A stretch of 64,000 nucleotides of DNA from Lepidostoma basale (taxonomy: Eukaryota > Arthropoda > Insecta > Trichoptera > Lepidostomatidae): contig JAHDVF020000729.1 in NCBI GenBank assembly GCA_022606425.2, positions 2,046,001 through 2,110,000 on the forward strand, written 5' to 3'. The notes beneath the pieces are model-generated. The model did not search any database. It was not told the origin of the DNA and saw nothing but the letters and a program-made list of their open reading frames with translations. Shown here piece by piece: positions 9,966-21,194 of this stretch; position 1 is the first letter of the stretch; each line of letters starts with the position of its first letter. Position numbers and translations under genes: made by a program.

Positions 9966-12830
9966 TTAGGTTGACAAAATGCCATACAAGCGGAAACTCA
10001 TTGGAAGTCGTACCGCTTCGTTTGATGTCGCTAAATTGCAGATGTTACGAGGCAATGAAATTTGTCCTGAAGTTAGATCAACTGGCACCTTTCGGTTTCC
10101 AATTTCCGGTAATTGATGTAAGAAAATTTCAACTGATTGATTATTTGGCAGCTGAACACGCATATTTGTAGTTATTTTCAATGTTTTTACGTGTCTTCAC
10201 AAATAAGGCTATTTCAGGCAAGCATTATTTCATTCTCTGCCGTCGATTAAGGATTTACAGGTAATGTTTCCTTAAAATCTCCTGCAAGTAATATTAATGC
10301 GTTTCCAAATGGTCTAATGTTTCCACGCAAATCTTACAATGATTGATTAAGAGCCTCGAGTGTTTTTTATGTGTGCAATTGTGCATTGATTCTTAAAAAT
10401 ATGTTTGGATTTCTGCAATACTTTCCCAATTCCAGATGCTTTTAAAATGTTGCATGCAGGAGTTTCAATCAATTGCGTTTTCAATGGCAATTTCAAAGCG
10501 AAATGAACAGTTCTTCCACTTGGTAACAATGTCGCGTCTATTCCGGATAACGCAAGGGCTAAGGCTATATGATTTTAGGATCTAATTGCTCTCAGAATCA
10601 ATCAAATTAGGAACGTTTTATCTGTTCCTCTTGGCTTATCTATCATGAAATACCACCAGATCAGTTCGGTGGTGGCATTCCCAATTTATCGAGAGATTTG
10701 TGAGTGATTCCCAAGCACAAATCTTCAATCATTATAAATGCTTCGTTTTAGATTTCTGCTGTGAAATCCATGTTCATATTTGAATTTCCCATACATATTC
10801 GACCAAGAATATCTTCGGCCATGTGCAATTTATATTTCTCCCATAACTCTGATCGAGATGAAGGAAAGCAGGCGGTCAGTATTATTGCAAACTATAGGTT
10901 AATTTGATTTGGGTGTGACGTGTAGCACGCGTCATCAATGCATACATCGCAGTGTCAGTCATTCTCCAATAACTTTAGAGCTTTACATGCACCGTGGGTG
11001 GCATGTGAAACACCATTGACAATTCTCAATTGTTGGAAAGGCGTCGGACCGGATACATTTACCAACAACATGCGTAAAAAAGAATATTCATCTTGATTGG
11101 GATGCACGGTGTGGTCCGCTTATCATAGTTTCTTTGAAAATGCCAGGTCGAATCGCCCTCCGCGCTTGCATTGTTCAAATGATTTTCTGTTCGCATTTAA
11201 TGTATAATACGTAGACACTTCCAATACAGCAATATTTTTGCAAACGCGTCATTTTGACATAACAGGAAGAAAGCAGTTGTGTAGCCATTGGATTCAGGTA
11301 CATTTGCAGCTGTGAAATAAACGCATTCGCTTTCTAGATGTACCGCTAAGTGAACAACAACCAGAAATCGTTAATGAATGGGAAATGAAAGCTTGCCATA
11401 CAGCTTCATTGCTGCTTAGTTATCTTCCAACCTGATGCTGTGTGATTTCCTCACTCATTTTCACTTCTTTCTGGATGCACAACAAAAATTGCATTTTTTA
11501 ACGTACTTACAATTTTTTTTGATACATTTAAAGGAATTACAGTTTTCTACATTAATGTGCGATTTATATGTTTTTGATAGCAATGGCGAATATGGAACAA
11601 CCCACCGATTGTCTACTTCGATGTCACCGTTTCTCTTTTGTTTAGTTGCTAATTTACCACCATTTTCTGCTGATCTTCTATATAAAGGATATCCATCGTA
11701 TCCTGTAATTGTGTTGGATACTAATACTCGAGGAACCGCTTAGAGCATTTTCCGTCTATCATGCATATTGAATTTGGAATCAGTGTACCACAAGGTCCAT
11801 GAATCATATTTTTCATCAACTTCATGCAGATCCTTATGGACACATTCTACATCATCAATTGGGTTTGAAGTAATTTTGTTATAGTGATACATCCAGCAGC
11901 GCACAGACCCAAACATTAACTTTTACCATGAAAACGTACAGCTATTTTAGCTTTTGTCTGAAAACACGTGCTGTGATATCATGCCTATCCACCGGCGATT
12001 TTCCAGGAAGTAAGAGCTGTTGTATATCGTCCCAAGTAGTGACGAACATATGCAATTTCATCTTAAGCGTACTCGGGCATATGACGTGGACTACCTTTTA
12101 TAAGATGATGCCAAAATTGTTAGTCATATTACCATCATTTACAACTTCATCTCGCAAAGAATGTATTCTTCAGAGCGAAGCTTAGTCTGATTAAAACAGA
12201 TTAATATCGAATTTCTGTTTCTATTTTAAAATTTCAAAATGTGATGGTCTTCATAATCTCAAATCATTTATCGGTACGAATAATAGTTACTTGCGCTGTA
12301 TTATTTTTTTTGGTTCTTCGCCACTGATTGGATTTATTGTTTTAACGTCGAAACATATTGCCTAGCAGGTGTTTTGTCTGATGATTAACAGTCCTGTGTG
12401 TATCAGATGCCCTCATGTCAATTGCTGTTTTGAACAAACACATTAAATTGTTTTTTTGTTAAGGACCTTTTAATACTGGTAGAAATTCTGCAGCGTGGAT
12501 TCAATTTATCATTGCATTAACCGATGAAATACATTTGTAGAAATTTTTGTTAAACATCTAGGAACGGAAGCAGGGAGCCAACTGTACGATACATTTGCCC
12601 TTTTACTTTGAAAGTTGGCATGAATCGAGTTGTTTCAATTTCTGCACCAAACAACGTTATTTGAAAGCATTATTTATATTTCACTATGTTAAAGGAAGTG
12701 CTTTGATTCGGCGGTTTATCCGGCAAGCAAAGTTTTTAATGGAGGTGGTTTTCCAAGTTGAAGCAGTTTCATTTTTCCGGTGGCGCAACATATGCCTTTC
12801 ATTTCTCCATTAAAATTATTTTATTGATTC
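9966..12830 (-). pseudogene. Helitron Rep/helicase gene remnant
   Basis: Minus strand, read from high to low coordinates in several frames. The N-terminal part is at about 12820-12600 (ICCATGKMKLLQLGKPPP; NNVVWCRN). The Rep region is at about 12180-11430 ([82 protein letters not shown]). The helicase is at about 10530-9966 (LPSGRTVHFALKLPLKTQ; RPFGNALILLAGDFKETLP; EIGNRKVPVDLTSGQISLP). These are hallmark Helitron RepHel blocks in the right order. The HUH (HAHIL) region is not visible, the helicase WDEC box is altered to KNQC, and there are many stops and frameshifts. The C-terminal helicase is missing. It is non-functional. Confidence 0.85.
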
Positions 12831-12866
12831 ATATGTTGGTGTGTCGATGAGACTGTCAATGACAAT

Positions 12867-13684
12867 AAGGTAAAATATAATATGCTTATTTTATAACACT
12901 CAATATAACGTATGTCTTACAAACGTGTAAAAAATAAAAATTTATTTACAGCAGATGACGGTGGCAGGGCAAAGATGGATATCATTTTAACATCATCGCC
13001 TATTTGGGGAAACACGTTAGATGTATTCAGCTGAAATTCCTGATTCAAGTGTTTATCCTCAATTGGCTGAAATTGTATCAAAAATATGATTCATGGTCCA
13101 TGTGTATATGGTTATAATTATGGAATTAGGACATATTTCGATAACCCGCCATGAGGTAAAATATAATAAGCTTATTTTATAATACTCAATATAACGTATG
13201 TCTTACAAACGTTTAAAGAATAAAATTTTATTTACAGCAGATGACGGTGGCAGGGCAAAGATGGATATCATTTTAACATCATCGCCTATTTGGGGAAACA
13301 CGTTAGATGTATTCAGCTGAAATTCCTGATTCAAGTGTTTATCCTCAATTGGCTGAAATTGTATCAAAAAATATGATTCATGGTCCATGTGTATATGGTT
13401 ATAATTATGGAATTAGGACATATTTCGATAACCCGCCATGAGGTAAAATATAATAAGCTTATTTTATAATACTCAATATAACGTATGTCTTACAAACGTT
13501 TAAAAAATAAAATTTTATTTACAGCAGATGACGGTGGCAGGGCAAAGATGGATATCATTTTAACATCATCGCCTATTTGGGGAAACACGTTAGATGTATT
13601 CAGCTGAAATTCCTGATTCAAGTGTTTATCCTCAATTGGCTGAAATTGTATCAAAAAATATGATTCATGGTCCATGTGTATATG
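12867..13684 (+). repeat. 287-bp tandem repeat, nearly three units, carrying a Helitron Rep fragment
   Basis: Units start at 12867, 13154 and 13441, exactly 287 bp apart. The third breaks off at 13684. Units two and three are nearly identical. The unit contains a plus-strand frame reading SAEIPDSSVYPQLAEIVS and then KNMIHGPC. This is the Rep segment that should lie just upstream of the IHGPCG block in the minus-strand gene. The repeated minus-strand open frames here are shadows. Confidence 0.85.
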
Positions 13685-14285
13685 GCTGAGCAAATATCCA
13701 CGATTTTGGAAAAACTAAATAAAAAATCAAAGGAAATAGGACTATGCGTGCATTTTGGGAAAACAAAAATCATTGTACCTACTCCTGTACAAATCACAAT
13801 AGACAACACCGTAATCAAAATAGTCGATTCATATATATATATATTTGGATTACACAATAGTACTGAGTGGAGAAAATCAAATCGCAGAAATCGAACAAAG
13901 CATATTTTGAAAAGCCCACGAACCCCATCAACCTTAAACTGAAGGTGTTGGATTGCTGTGTCCTGCCGGTGTTATCTTATTGGTTTCAAACCATAACGTT
14001 GTCTCAGAAAAGCGCTATTAAATTAAGAATTGTCCAAAGAGCTATGAAAGTTGGGAATCAGTATAATGGACGGGGTAAGAAACACCACTATTAGAGCCAG
14101 AACAGGAGTGTCGGACAACATCGGAAGAGTGGCAGCGCTAAAATGGCATGCCGCTCGCAGCCCTGATGATAGATGAACTGCAACCCGAAACCCAGGACGT
14201 CCTCAACTTCGATGGAGGGACGACATTGAAGACATTGAAGCAGATGGAGGAGGCCTACGCCCAGGAGTGAACGGATATGAATTGT
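13684..14285 (+). pseudogene. RTE-type reverse transcriptase C-terminal half, inside the Helitron
   Basis: The homology starts abruptly at the break of the third tandem unit. It runs through FGKTKIIVPTP, VDSYIYIFG, NPINLKLKVLDCCVLPVLSY, RIVQRAMKV and, after frameshifts, VAALKWHAARSPDDR to EEAYAQE and a stop near 14270. This is the C-terminal half of an RTE-clade RT related to the copies at 37353 (plus) and 27418 (minus). It is broken by several indels. Confidence 0.82.
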
Positions 14286-14809
14286 ATATGTATGAATGTT
14301 TTATGCAAATGTGATATAGTATATTTATTTGTTTTTTTAATTTCACTTAAAATATTAAGGAAAAAATTTAAGACTGGACGTTTAATGGTTTAAACATAAA
14401 GCTGAAAAAGATAAATATAAACTTTTTTTTGGGTGACATCTTTAGGGTAACGTTTGAACTACACTATATTATTTAATCATAACGCGCTTTTGCACAGCTA
14501 CGTTTAAGACCAATTGGCATCAAAAACTCATTTCAGACTTTTTGTAAACTTGCCACCTTGGTAATAATGTCCAGCCTTCAATTGTTCAATTCACATTAGT
14601 ATTATTCAAGTTCACAGCAAGTTTGCTTGGATTAAAAAAATGTTTTAAAGATATGAACTGAATTAGGATACACACACTCTTGCACCTATACACATGTCAT
14701 TTTATCCAATAAAATAATTGATATTGAACTTTTGTATTTCTTTAATATATATTGGGTGTACTTAGGTGTAATCTAGCAATAGCGAAGCGTTGCCGGGTCA
14801 GCTAGTTTG

Positions 14810-15315
14810 TAATAAATAGAGTAAGAATACAACAAATTTGTATTTATAATATATTTTACTCGATTTAGATCTCAGCGAGCTGCCGGAACCGATTGGAAAC
14901 AGAAGAATAACAAATGGAATAAAACAATTAAAAATATATATAGGTATATGGATTCATTTCATTGTACATACTGATAGAGTGGCTTCGTTATACGAGCTTG
15001 TATAACATGCAATAATTTGAGAAGAATGACAATTTTAGAACTTCAAAGAAAATAATTTACTCATTATTTTAAGAAAATTTATTACAGGAATTAAATATGC
15101 AATGTAAAATAGAGTTTTCAGTGATGGTTATAAAAACCTGTAACTATCACCATCTGGGCTTAAAACTTTATCAATTAAGGTACACAGAGAACATGAAAAA
15201 GTATATATTTGTGGGATTAAGTTATTAATAACTTTGCGAATCAAATCAATAACACATTAAGTAACCTCAATTTGTACATTAAAAATGATGTATTTAATAT
15301 TGCATTTGCCTGTAT
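14810..15315. other. AT-rich stretch, nothing recognised
   Basis: Right flank of the Helitron. No coding family or repeat end is visible. Confidence 0.45.
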
Positions 15316-15319
15316 ACCC

Positions 15320-15590
15320 TTTAATACGGCGAATGCTGCGTAGAAGACCAAACCAATCGATCATTGACCAGCTGGGTATCTAGAAAATACTGTTAAAGTA
15401 TTTTGGGCACATATCCCGAAGAGATCAGAACCATGTCAATAAAATGTAGCCAGGCATCCCGATACGCTTGAAATCTAAAATGTTAGTTCCGGAAGGATGA
15501 GGAACAGGCCTAGGAAGTGTACGAGCGAAGCTGACGAAAGAGTGCCGCTGCACCCAATAACAGCCTCGGGTATGTGGTGGGACCTTCTGT
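15320..15590 (+). pseudogene. RTE-type RT C-terminal remnant
   Basis: Traces such as RRPNQSIIDQLGI and LKYFGHISRRSE match the C-terminal region of RTE-clade reverse transcriptases, where a similar NQSI...QLGI and FGHI block is usual. It has multiple stops and no intact frame. Confidence 0.6.
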
Positions 15591-15599
15591 CTAACTACA

Positions 15600-16200
15600 A
15601 TATATAACTAACCACCACCTTGTATTCTCGAAAGGGTAGGTAACCAAAAGTGTTTAGTTTGATAATACTTTTAGCAGTTATCAAACTAAACTCTAAAACA
15701 GTTTATGGTGTAAAAAAACAAGGGTTATGTGATTAAGAGGGGTCATAGATATTTTGTCATCGGGACTTATGTTGTGTTTTGCTAATAAAGTAATTTGTAA
15801 TAATCGATTATTTCCAAAATCGATTAATCCCGTCACTAACGTAGACACTAGGAGACGGAGAGAAGTAACTTTGTTCGAATAACCGTACCTAGGACGTGCC
15901 AAGATTTTCTTATCAACTGTAATAAACATTTAAGTGGTTAAGTTTACCGAATTCTCCCACATAAATATTTGCTTTACAACGGGATTATTTTGAATGGTTG
16001 CCAGTTTTGATCTAGGAAACAATATTATGTCAGTTGTAAACATATATGTTATGTTTATGTATGGAGAAAAGTTATTGTTTATACTATTATACAAGTGATG
16101 TTTTGAAATAGGGCACTTCTCTATTTCAATGCATAGTCCAGGTATTAAATCGTAAAAAATGCATTATTATCTTTCACGATTTTCAGTTTTTCAAATTTCA
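15600..16200. other. AT-rich stretch with a 35-bp LINE scrap
   Basis: At 15606-15642 there is a very short reversed LINE 3' end (AACTAACCACCACC...AAAGGGTAGGTA). The remainder has no recognisable gene. Confidence 0.4.
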
Positions 16201-16201
16201 T

Positions 16202-16756
16202 TTAACCTTTAAATACACGTGCGCCGCGTGCAATAAAGGTAGCCCACTGCCCAAGCAACTATTCAGGTGACTTGCGACCTACGCGTAGGTGTTATAAAAA
16301 TAATCACATCTCTAAAATGACTCATTCTATTTAGGTAAAATAAAAAGCATTATCAAAATAAAAAAATGTTTATATTTAACAAAAGTTTTAAAATAAAAAC
16401 ATTAAAAAAAAATTATTTAAACATTTTTTTCGAGTGCCAAATTTTGAAACATTTGTCTATGCATAGACCTATTTTAGGCAGTGGTGTAGATTGTGTTTTA
16501 TTAGGCGGGCCGTACTAAAACAACACATATTTCAATAGTCAACCTTGTAACGCAGAACCGAAAATAAAATTATTGATCGGTATCTCAAATACATTATATA
16601 CGTAAGTTAATATTCATATTTTGAATACAATTTTCATAAATCTGTGTAATCCGATAACGAAATGCACCATAATTACCGGTCACGTGCGGGACCGTTGGGC
16701 ATTGAACGACGCAAATCCGCGGTCTCGTACGGGACCATTGGGCGTCTAAAGGTTAA
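16202..16756. mobile_element. Possible piggyBac-like MITE (TTAA flanks)
   Basis: TTAA flanks both sides (16202-16205, 16753-16756). The inverted ends are CCTTTAAATACACG and, from the right, CCTTTAGACGCCC: seven matching bases, then imperfect. Two direct subterminal repeats near the right end read GTGCGGGACCGTTGGGC and CGTACGGGACCATTGGGC. TTAA target duplication and short CC-starting ends are piggyBac features. The TIR is short, so the call is tentative. Confidence 0.45.
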
Positions 16757-16807
16757 AGGTGTATATTATAGTTTTGATGAAATAACTAATTATTCATAAT
16801 AATTTAA

Positions 16808-16920
16808 AAGAAAGCGGGGCGAAAAGAGAAGGATGGAGTGCTGCATCGGTTAAAGTGTGAGAGTCCATACTTTTTGCCTACACTTTCGGGGAGACGGCTT
16901 GATGGTTAGTTAGTTAGTTA
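16808..16920 (+). mobile_element. Chimeric LINE tail, copy 1
   Basis: It starts with GCGGGGCGAAAAGAGAAGG, which is not LINE coding sequence. It then joins the LINE C-terminus at AAAGTGTGA and ends in GGCTTGATGGTTAGTTAGTTAG. The copy at 36440 has the same join and the same TGG-to-TGA change. Confidence 0.7.
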
Positions 16921-16924
16921 TTTT

Positions 16925-17265
16925 AAAGAAAATCAAAAAATAAATTGAGTGTTACATGAAAATATTAGAAGTTCACAGCAGTGTAATGAATAAAATAATG
17001 ATCAGACCATTTATATGGTTTGAACGCATGGAAAATCAAATCAAATCAATGAAATACTATCATTTCATCATCTTCTTCTTCTCAACCCTACACTCCGGCA
17101 TGGGATTTGGCCGCATATGACTATTAAAACATTGTCAAGAAATTCAAATATACTCTGAAACGAATTCTAAAAGGTTGTTACTAATTTATAAAATACACTT
17201 TTGACAAATGTCTTGAAAAACTGTAGACTTGAACACATTTTTTGACTATCAATTAGAATTTTTCT
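16925..17265. other. AT-rich stretch, no gene seen
   Basis: Nothing is recognised apart from a CTTCTTCTTCTC run near 17090. Confidence 0.4.
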
Positions 17266-17271
17266 GTAATC

Positions 17272-17303
17272 TTGACGAAGCTCCGGCAAGAGCGAAACCA
17301 GTA
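17272..17303 (+). ncRNA. Hammerhead-like motif (degenerate core)
   Basis: TTGACGA, an extra A, the hairpin GCTCCGGCAAGAGC (4-bp stem), GAAAC and CAGTA. Core position C3 is T here. It is followed by a foldback, 17310-17337 against 17351-17379 (AAAACACT...AGTGTTTT). The layout matches the better copies at 35702 and 59926. Confidence 0.35.
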
Positions 17304-17379
17304 GGTTCGTTAAAACACTATTATATTCTGGTTTAACACAAATAAAGTGGTGTTAAAACAGAATATAAAAGTGTTTTTA

Positions 17380-17985
17380 AAATATTTTCATTCTAGATAT
17401 TTTTAGTTCACACGTAAAATTACATTTTTAATTTAGCTCACTCATGAGACCCGTATCAGCTTTCTATATAAATATGGTAGGCGTAAACCTAATGAATCAT
17501 TAAATTAGGAACCTCCTAAGTCAAAATCTTAAACGATGAGGGGTGAGCGCGAACTAAGAACACACTCACAAGATCCACAAGGGGCCACAGTAAGTTAGTG
17601 CAGCGTGTGTGGCTTACGACCCTGTAAATACTGTAAATTACATTTCGATTGGGGTGCCACTTGTTGGGGAGTAACGCCACCCCTCGAGCAGGCGGCGTAC
17701 GGGAACGTAAGCTGTAAATAAGCTCCACTATAATAGAACCAATTTGTTACCAATATTTAGTTGAATTTAATACTGCGTTTGTTTTCAATTTAATAAAAAT
17801 ACTAGAAGACCTAACAGACGTTGTCCTGCCCGAACGTTGACTTGCCTGCTATTATTAGCTAGCAAGATAAAAATCGAATTCCACAGAATTCGTCATCAGC
17901 GCCATCTGTGGTAAACAAACATAACTATGAATTATTCTCAGAAGGTCAAGTATTCATGAACTTGCCAGAAGGTTTTAACTGTCAC
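17380..17985. other. Mixed stretch, no gene recognised
   Basis: Includes a GC-richer part at 17510-17720 whose minus-strand open frame matches no family I know. No repeat ends are seen. Confidence 0.4.
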
Positions 17986-17989
17986 CTAC

Positions 17990-18300
17990 TTCTTCTTTCT
18001 GTGCCATGTCAGGTCCCCCCAAAGTAGGCGATCACTGCAGTGGAGGCATCACTATCCTGCACCACTTGGAACAGGTTCTGAACTCTTGTTATTCCTGTCC
18101 ACTCTTTGATGTTCCGCAGCCAGGACAGCTGCCTTCTACCAACTCCCCGACGTCCCTTCACTTTACCCATTTATATCAGTCGAAGGAGGTGGTAATTTTC
18201 TCCCCTTAGCACATGACCCAAATATAAGATCTTTCTAATTTTCACACTCGACTACAGCTCTCTATTGGCTCTGGCTCTCTGTAGTGCGTCTGCATGTCAC
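17990..18300 (-). pseudogene. RTE-like LINE C-terminal fragment, AAG tail (family C)
   Basis: Minus strand: ADALQRARANREL, ILYLGHVLRGENYHLL, RRQLSWLRNIKEWTGITR, ending AYFGGT-stop and a GAAGAAG tail. It is the same family as 3452-3635 and 55270-55545. An in-frame stop lies between LLRLI and MGKVKG. Confidence 0.75.
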
Positions 18301-18364
18301 CTACCGGGTTTAATTGTGAATTTAAACTACCCACAACAAATTCATCTAAATCGGTAGAGCCGTT

Positions 18365-18905
18365 TAAATAAAATCAAATCAAATCAGTTTATTTTCTCAA
18401 AAGATAGTAAAAACAACATTTATAGTTAAAGGCTCTATTGAGAACAGGTAAAAAAAAACAGGAACGCATGAGAGATGGTTCGACATTAGGATAACAAGAT
18501 ACTCTACTCTAGTCAAGAGTATTTGTCTTTTGAACGTACTTTCACGAATATGAAAGACGTCGATCTCCGAAGCGATCATGTTCAGTAGTTTGATTGCTCT
18601 CCCCACAGATAAAACAGTCTGTGCTAATGCTGTCGAAGATAATCATTCGAAAAGTCTGAAGAAATGGGTAAGTGTGCACCCATCCCTCCTTATCTGTAAA
18701 CTATTTTTTCTTTTGTGAGGTGGATTTCTTGCTGTCCTTTCATATTTTAAGAAGTCTCGTGAGGCAAATTGTGTAGTGCAATATAGGGATGTCGGCTGGT
18801 GTCTCTTATTCAGGTGTTCCTCACGTGATCTCTTAGTGTCTTGCCTGGTATCGTCCTCAGTTAATTCATCTCGGAAATCCGCATAACTTGTTTTGTTCTT
18901 TATAA
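18365..18905 (-). mobile_element. Retroposon 3' end with AATAAA and TGATTTGATTT tail, joined to an RTE scrap
   Basis: Minus strand. It starts near 18890 with sequence homologous to 21880-21965 and runs through an open segment (LSVGRAIKLLNMIASEIDVF). It ends with AATAAACTGATTTGATTTGA. A polyadenylation signal followed by a simple-repeat tail fits a LINE 3' end. The clade is not recognised. Confidence 0.5.
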
Positions 18906-19079
18906 ACATAATTTTTCCTACAAATCCAGATACAACAAATGTGATGTTTTTATAATGATCATCTTCGAAATTGTTTTTAATATTAAATCTCAGTAAAGTT
19001 GTGATTTAAATTAAATAAAAAAAATATGAAACACCAATGACGCTGGTCTTCAATTTCAATTGTTTCGTTATTTCCAAAT

Positions 19080-19340
19080 AAAGTTTGTCAGTTGGCCCAG
19101 CTGGCAACACTCGCCGGAAACTGCAGAAAGTAAATATGGCGGGAAAGGCAAAAGTTTCTGCAGGAAATGACGTCATGGCACCTCTCTCACCTCGCTCCTT
19201 CCGTCCACTGTGGAAATTTGTTTATTTTATTTTTATGCCCGCCCTGCCGGCTGCATCGCCGCGGTGGAGGACCCGCAATCTCCACAGAATCCCCTTTTAT
19301 TTTATGGCTGCTAATAACATAAAATTTAATAAATTTAGAT
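19080..19340. other. GC-richer unique block with a CRE palindrome
   Basis: The block contains TGACGTCA at 19168-19175, plus CTGGCAACACTCGCCGG and GCATCGCCGCGGTGGAGG. An open frame at 19085-19348 matches nothing I know. Part of it (19146-19171) is duplicated exactly at 20125-20150. Confidence 0.35.
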
Positions 19341-19607
19341 ATTCGTAATAGAAATTATATCCTCTATCAGTAAACGGGTAAAAGCAATAAAATAAAACCA
19401 TTAACGATTCACTTTTACTCCGTATTCATATGCAAACAGCAAAGTTTGATATCGGGAAATAAATAATTGTTGGATATAAATAATCTTCTTCATCGTTTCC
19501 TACGTCTTCTTTTTTCTTCTTCCTCTTTTTTTTCCTCCTCCTCCAATCAAAAATGAAAAATACTCTGTCAATTGAATTATAATTCATAAATTATCTAAAA
19601 ATAGAAT

Positions 19608-20020
19608 TACTAACTAACTAACTAACTTACCATCACGCCGTCTCCCCGGAGGGGTAGGCAGAAAGAATGGAACGCCACACTGTTCTGTCCTGACATACGC
19701 CTCTCGATTCCTCTACATTCATACATCTTGTCATGCACGCACGTCGATTTTTCCGACTCCTCACGTGACCGACATTCAATATTTGATTGATTTGATCGTG
19801 CCACGTTTTCCTCGGCCTTCCTCTATTTCTAGCTCCGTTCACGCCGTATACATATACCTTCTTTACCATTCTGTCTTCACTCATTCTTTCCATGTGTCCA
19901 AACCATCTTAATGACCCTTTCCTTATTTTGTTCATAACACTTTCATTCGCACCACATTCACTTCTTATACTTGCATTTGTCACTCTATCATAAACAGATT
20001 TGCCACACATTCGTCTTAGA
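19608..20020 (-). pseudogene. TTAG-tailed RTE-like LINE C-terminal fragment
   Basis: An open minus-strand frame of about 125 codons (MCGKSVYDRVTNASIRSECG, LRWFGHMERMSEDRMVKK, RNRGRPRKTWHDQINQIL, LSAYPSGETA). Its stop codon lies in the ATCACGCCGTCTCC motif (read on plus), and four reversed TTAG units follow. No disabling change within the fragment, so it is a fairly recent 5'-truncated insertion. Confidence 0.85.
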
Positions 20021-20124
20021 AAATAGAATTACAATTCACGAAAAACAAAGTTTTTGAATATCTAAGAAAAAACTCTTATAAAAAAGTATTGTGAAATTTG
20101 TATATTTTATGAATGAAAATTGAC

Positions 20125-20635
20125 AGGCAAAAGTTTCTGCAGGAAATGACCCTTATGTGTGGAAGCATGGAACTGGCAGAAGAAAGATGAGAGCAGAATA
20201 AATGCTGTAGAGATGAGGTCCCTAAACGTATGTGTGGTAGAACAATGTACGACAGAATCTCAAATGCTGATATTCGATAGGAATGTAGAGCAAAATAAGG
20301 TATTATGTTCAAAATTATGAAAGGATCGTAGCGTTGGTTTGGACATATGGAGCGCATGGGTGAAGAAAGAATGGTTAAAAAAGTATACGTTAACGATGTA
20401 AAAAGAGTACTGAGTCGAAGAAGACCGAGGAAAACATGACATGACTAAATTAATCAAATTTTAAAGGTTGGTCATGTCAGAAGCCGGAAGAATCGATGTG
20501 CGTGTATGACTCCTTGTATGAATGTGGAGTAGGCTAGAGAGGTATGTCAGGAAAGAGTAGTGTGGCGGTTCATCACTCTGCCTACCCATGGGGAAAAAGG
20601 CGTGATGGTTTTGTTTGTTTGTTGTTATTGACAAT
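20125..20635 (+). mobile_element. RTE-like LINE fragment, subfamily C (TTTG tail)
   Basis: Begins with a 26-base duplicate of 19146-19171, then LINE coding from about 20150 (EAWNWQKKDESRINAVEMRS region) with several indels. It ends in GGCGTGATGGTTTTGTTTGT, so the tail is TTTG-rich and not TTAG. The VMFKIMKGS and VKRVLSRRRPRKT residues agree with the copies at 42020 and 60020. Confidence 0.78.
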
Positions 20636-20639
20636 TGAC

Positions 20640-21190
20640 AGGTAATAATAAAAATTTCATGATCATCGTATTTTTTCGTATAATCTAATCTAAATCACAC
20701 AATATAAACCAAATACGTTTTATTTTATTGTTTGTCACATGCCGAAAGCGGTAACAATCGTGAAATAAAACACAAAACACTGTAGCAAGGAAGAGCATTT
20801 CATTAGGATGACATCAATGCGACATTCGGGGATGTGAATTATTTCCATAGTAAATTTTGGTTCCATTGTGCGACCTGAGAATGGGTGGTCTCTTTGACCC
20901 TCTGTGTAATTACATCGGATGGGCGACAGGGCTGCAATTAGGCCCGGCGCCGGACCTGAGTCCCGAGCCCGCAAATTTTAAAGGCCGTTTAGTAATACAA
21001 TAAAAATACTGTTTTCATACATATATTATATTACCAAAATACGTGCCAAATGATTATGTCTTAAAAAATCATTTATTCTTAAGTATTTCTGTAAAATTTC
21101 ATTAAATATTGAAGAAATCTTCCCATTTCCAGCTGTTATATTATATTGTATATTATGAAAGTAATTTTTTTATTTTAATTTTTTTTTTTT
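20640..21190. other. Stretch with a GC-rich patch at 20860-20990, no gene recognised
   Basis: The patch has GGCCCGGCGCCGGACC, a strong palindrome at about 20940. Otherwise it is AT-rich. No coding family is recognised. Confidence 0.35.
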
Positions 21191-21194
21191 TTGT

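Larger units (their letters stand above)
8759..14805 (+). mobile_element. Helitron (rolling-circle transposon), decayed and composite
   Basis: The left end reads A|TCTATATAAATAAAAGGCG and the right end CGGGTCAGCTAG|T. This gives the TC...CTRR termini and A/T insertion site of Helitrons. A GC-rich hairpin (GCAATAGCGAAGCGTTGC, 14777-14794) precedes the CTAG by eight bases, as is usual for a 3' end. The interior holds a badly mutated Rep/helicase gene on the minus strand, a 115-bp tandem repeat, a 287-bp triplicated repeat with a plus-strand Rep fragment, and an RTE fragment. The gene points opposite to the end signature, so it may be a composite of nested Helitrons. The terminal signature supports the boundaries; the internal history is inferred. 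Confidence 0.72.

Noticed and set aside
9950..10171. Plus-strand frame with MPYKRKLIGSRTASFDVAKLQ-like sequence
   Set aside because: The minus strand of the same segment encodes the Helitron helicase block (EIGNRKVPVDLTSGQISLP), so the plus frame is a shadow.
12867..13684. CRISPR-like array
   Set aside because: Units are 287 bp with no short-repeat/spacer structure, and the context is a eukaryotic Helitron.
13203..13693. Two repeated minus-strand frames of 61-67 codons
   Set aside because: They are shadows of the 287-bp tandem unit, whose plus strand carries the Rep fragment.
20735..20974. 79-codon minus-strand frame in the GC-rich patch
   Set aside because: No recognisable domain or neighbouring exon support, so composition alone can explain it.
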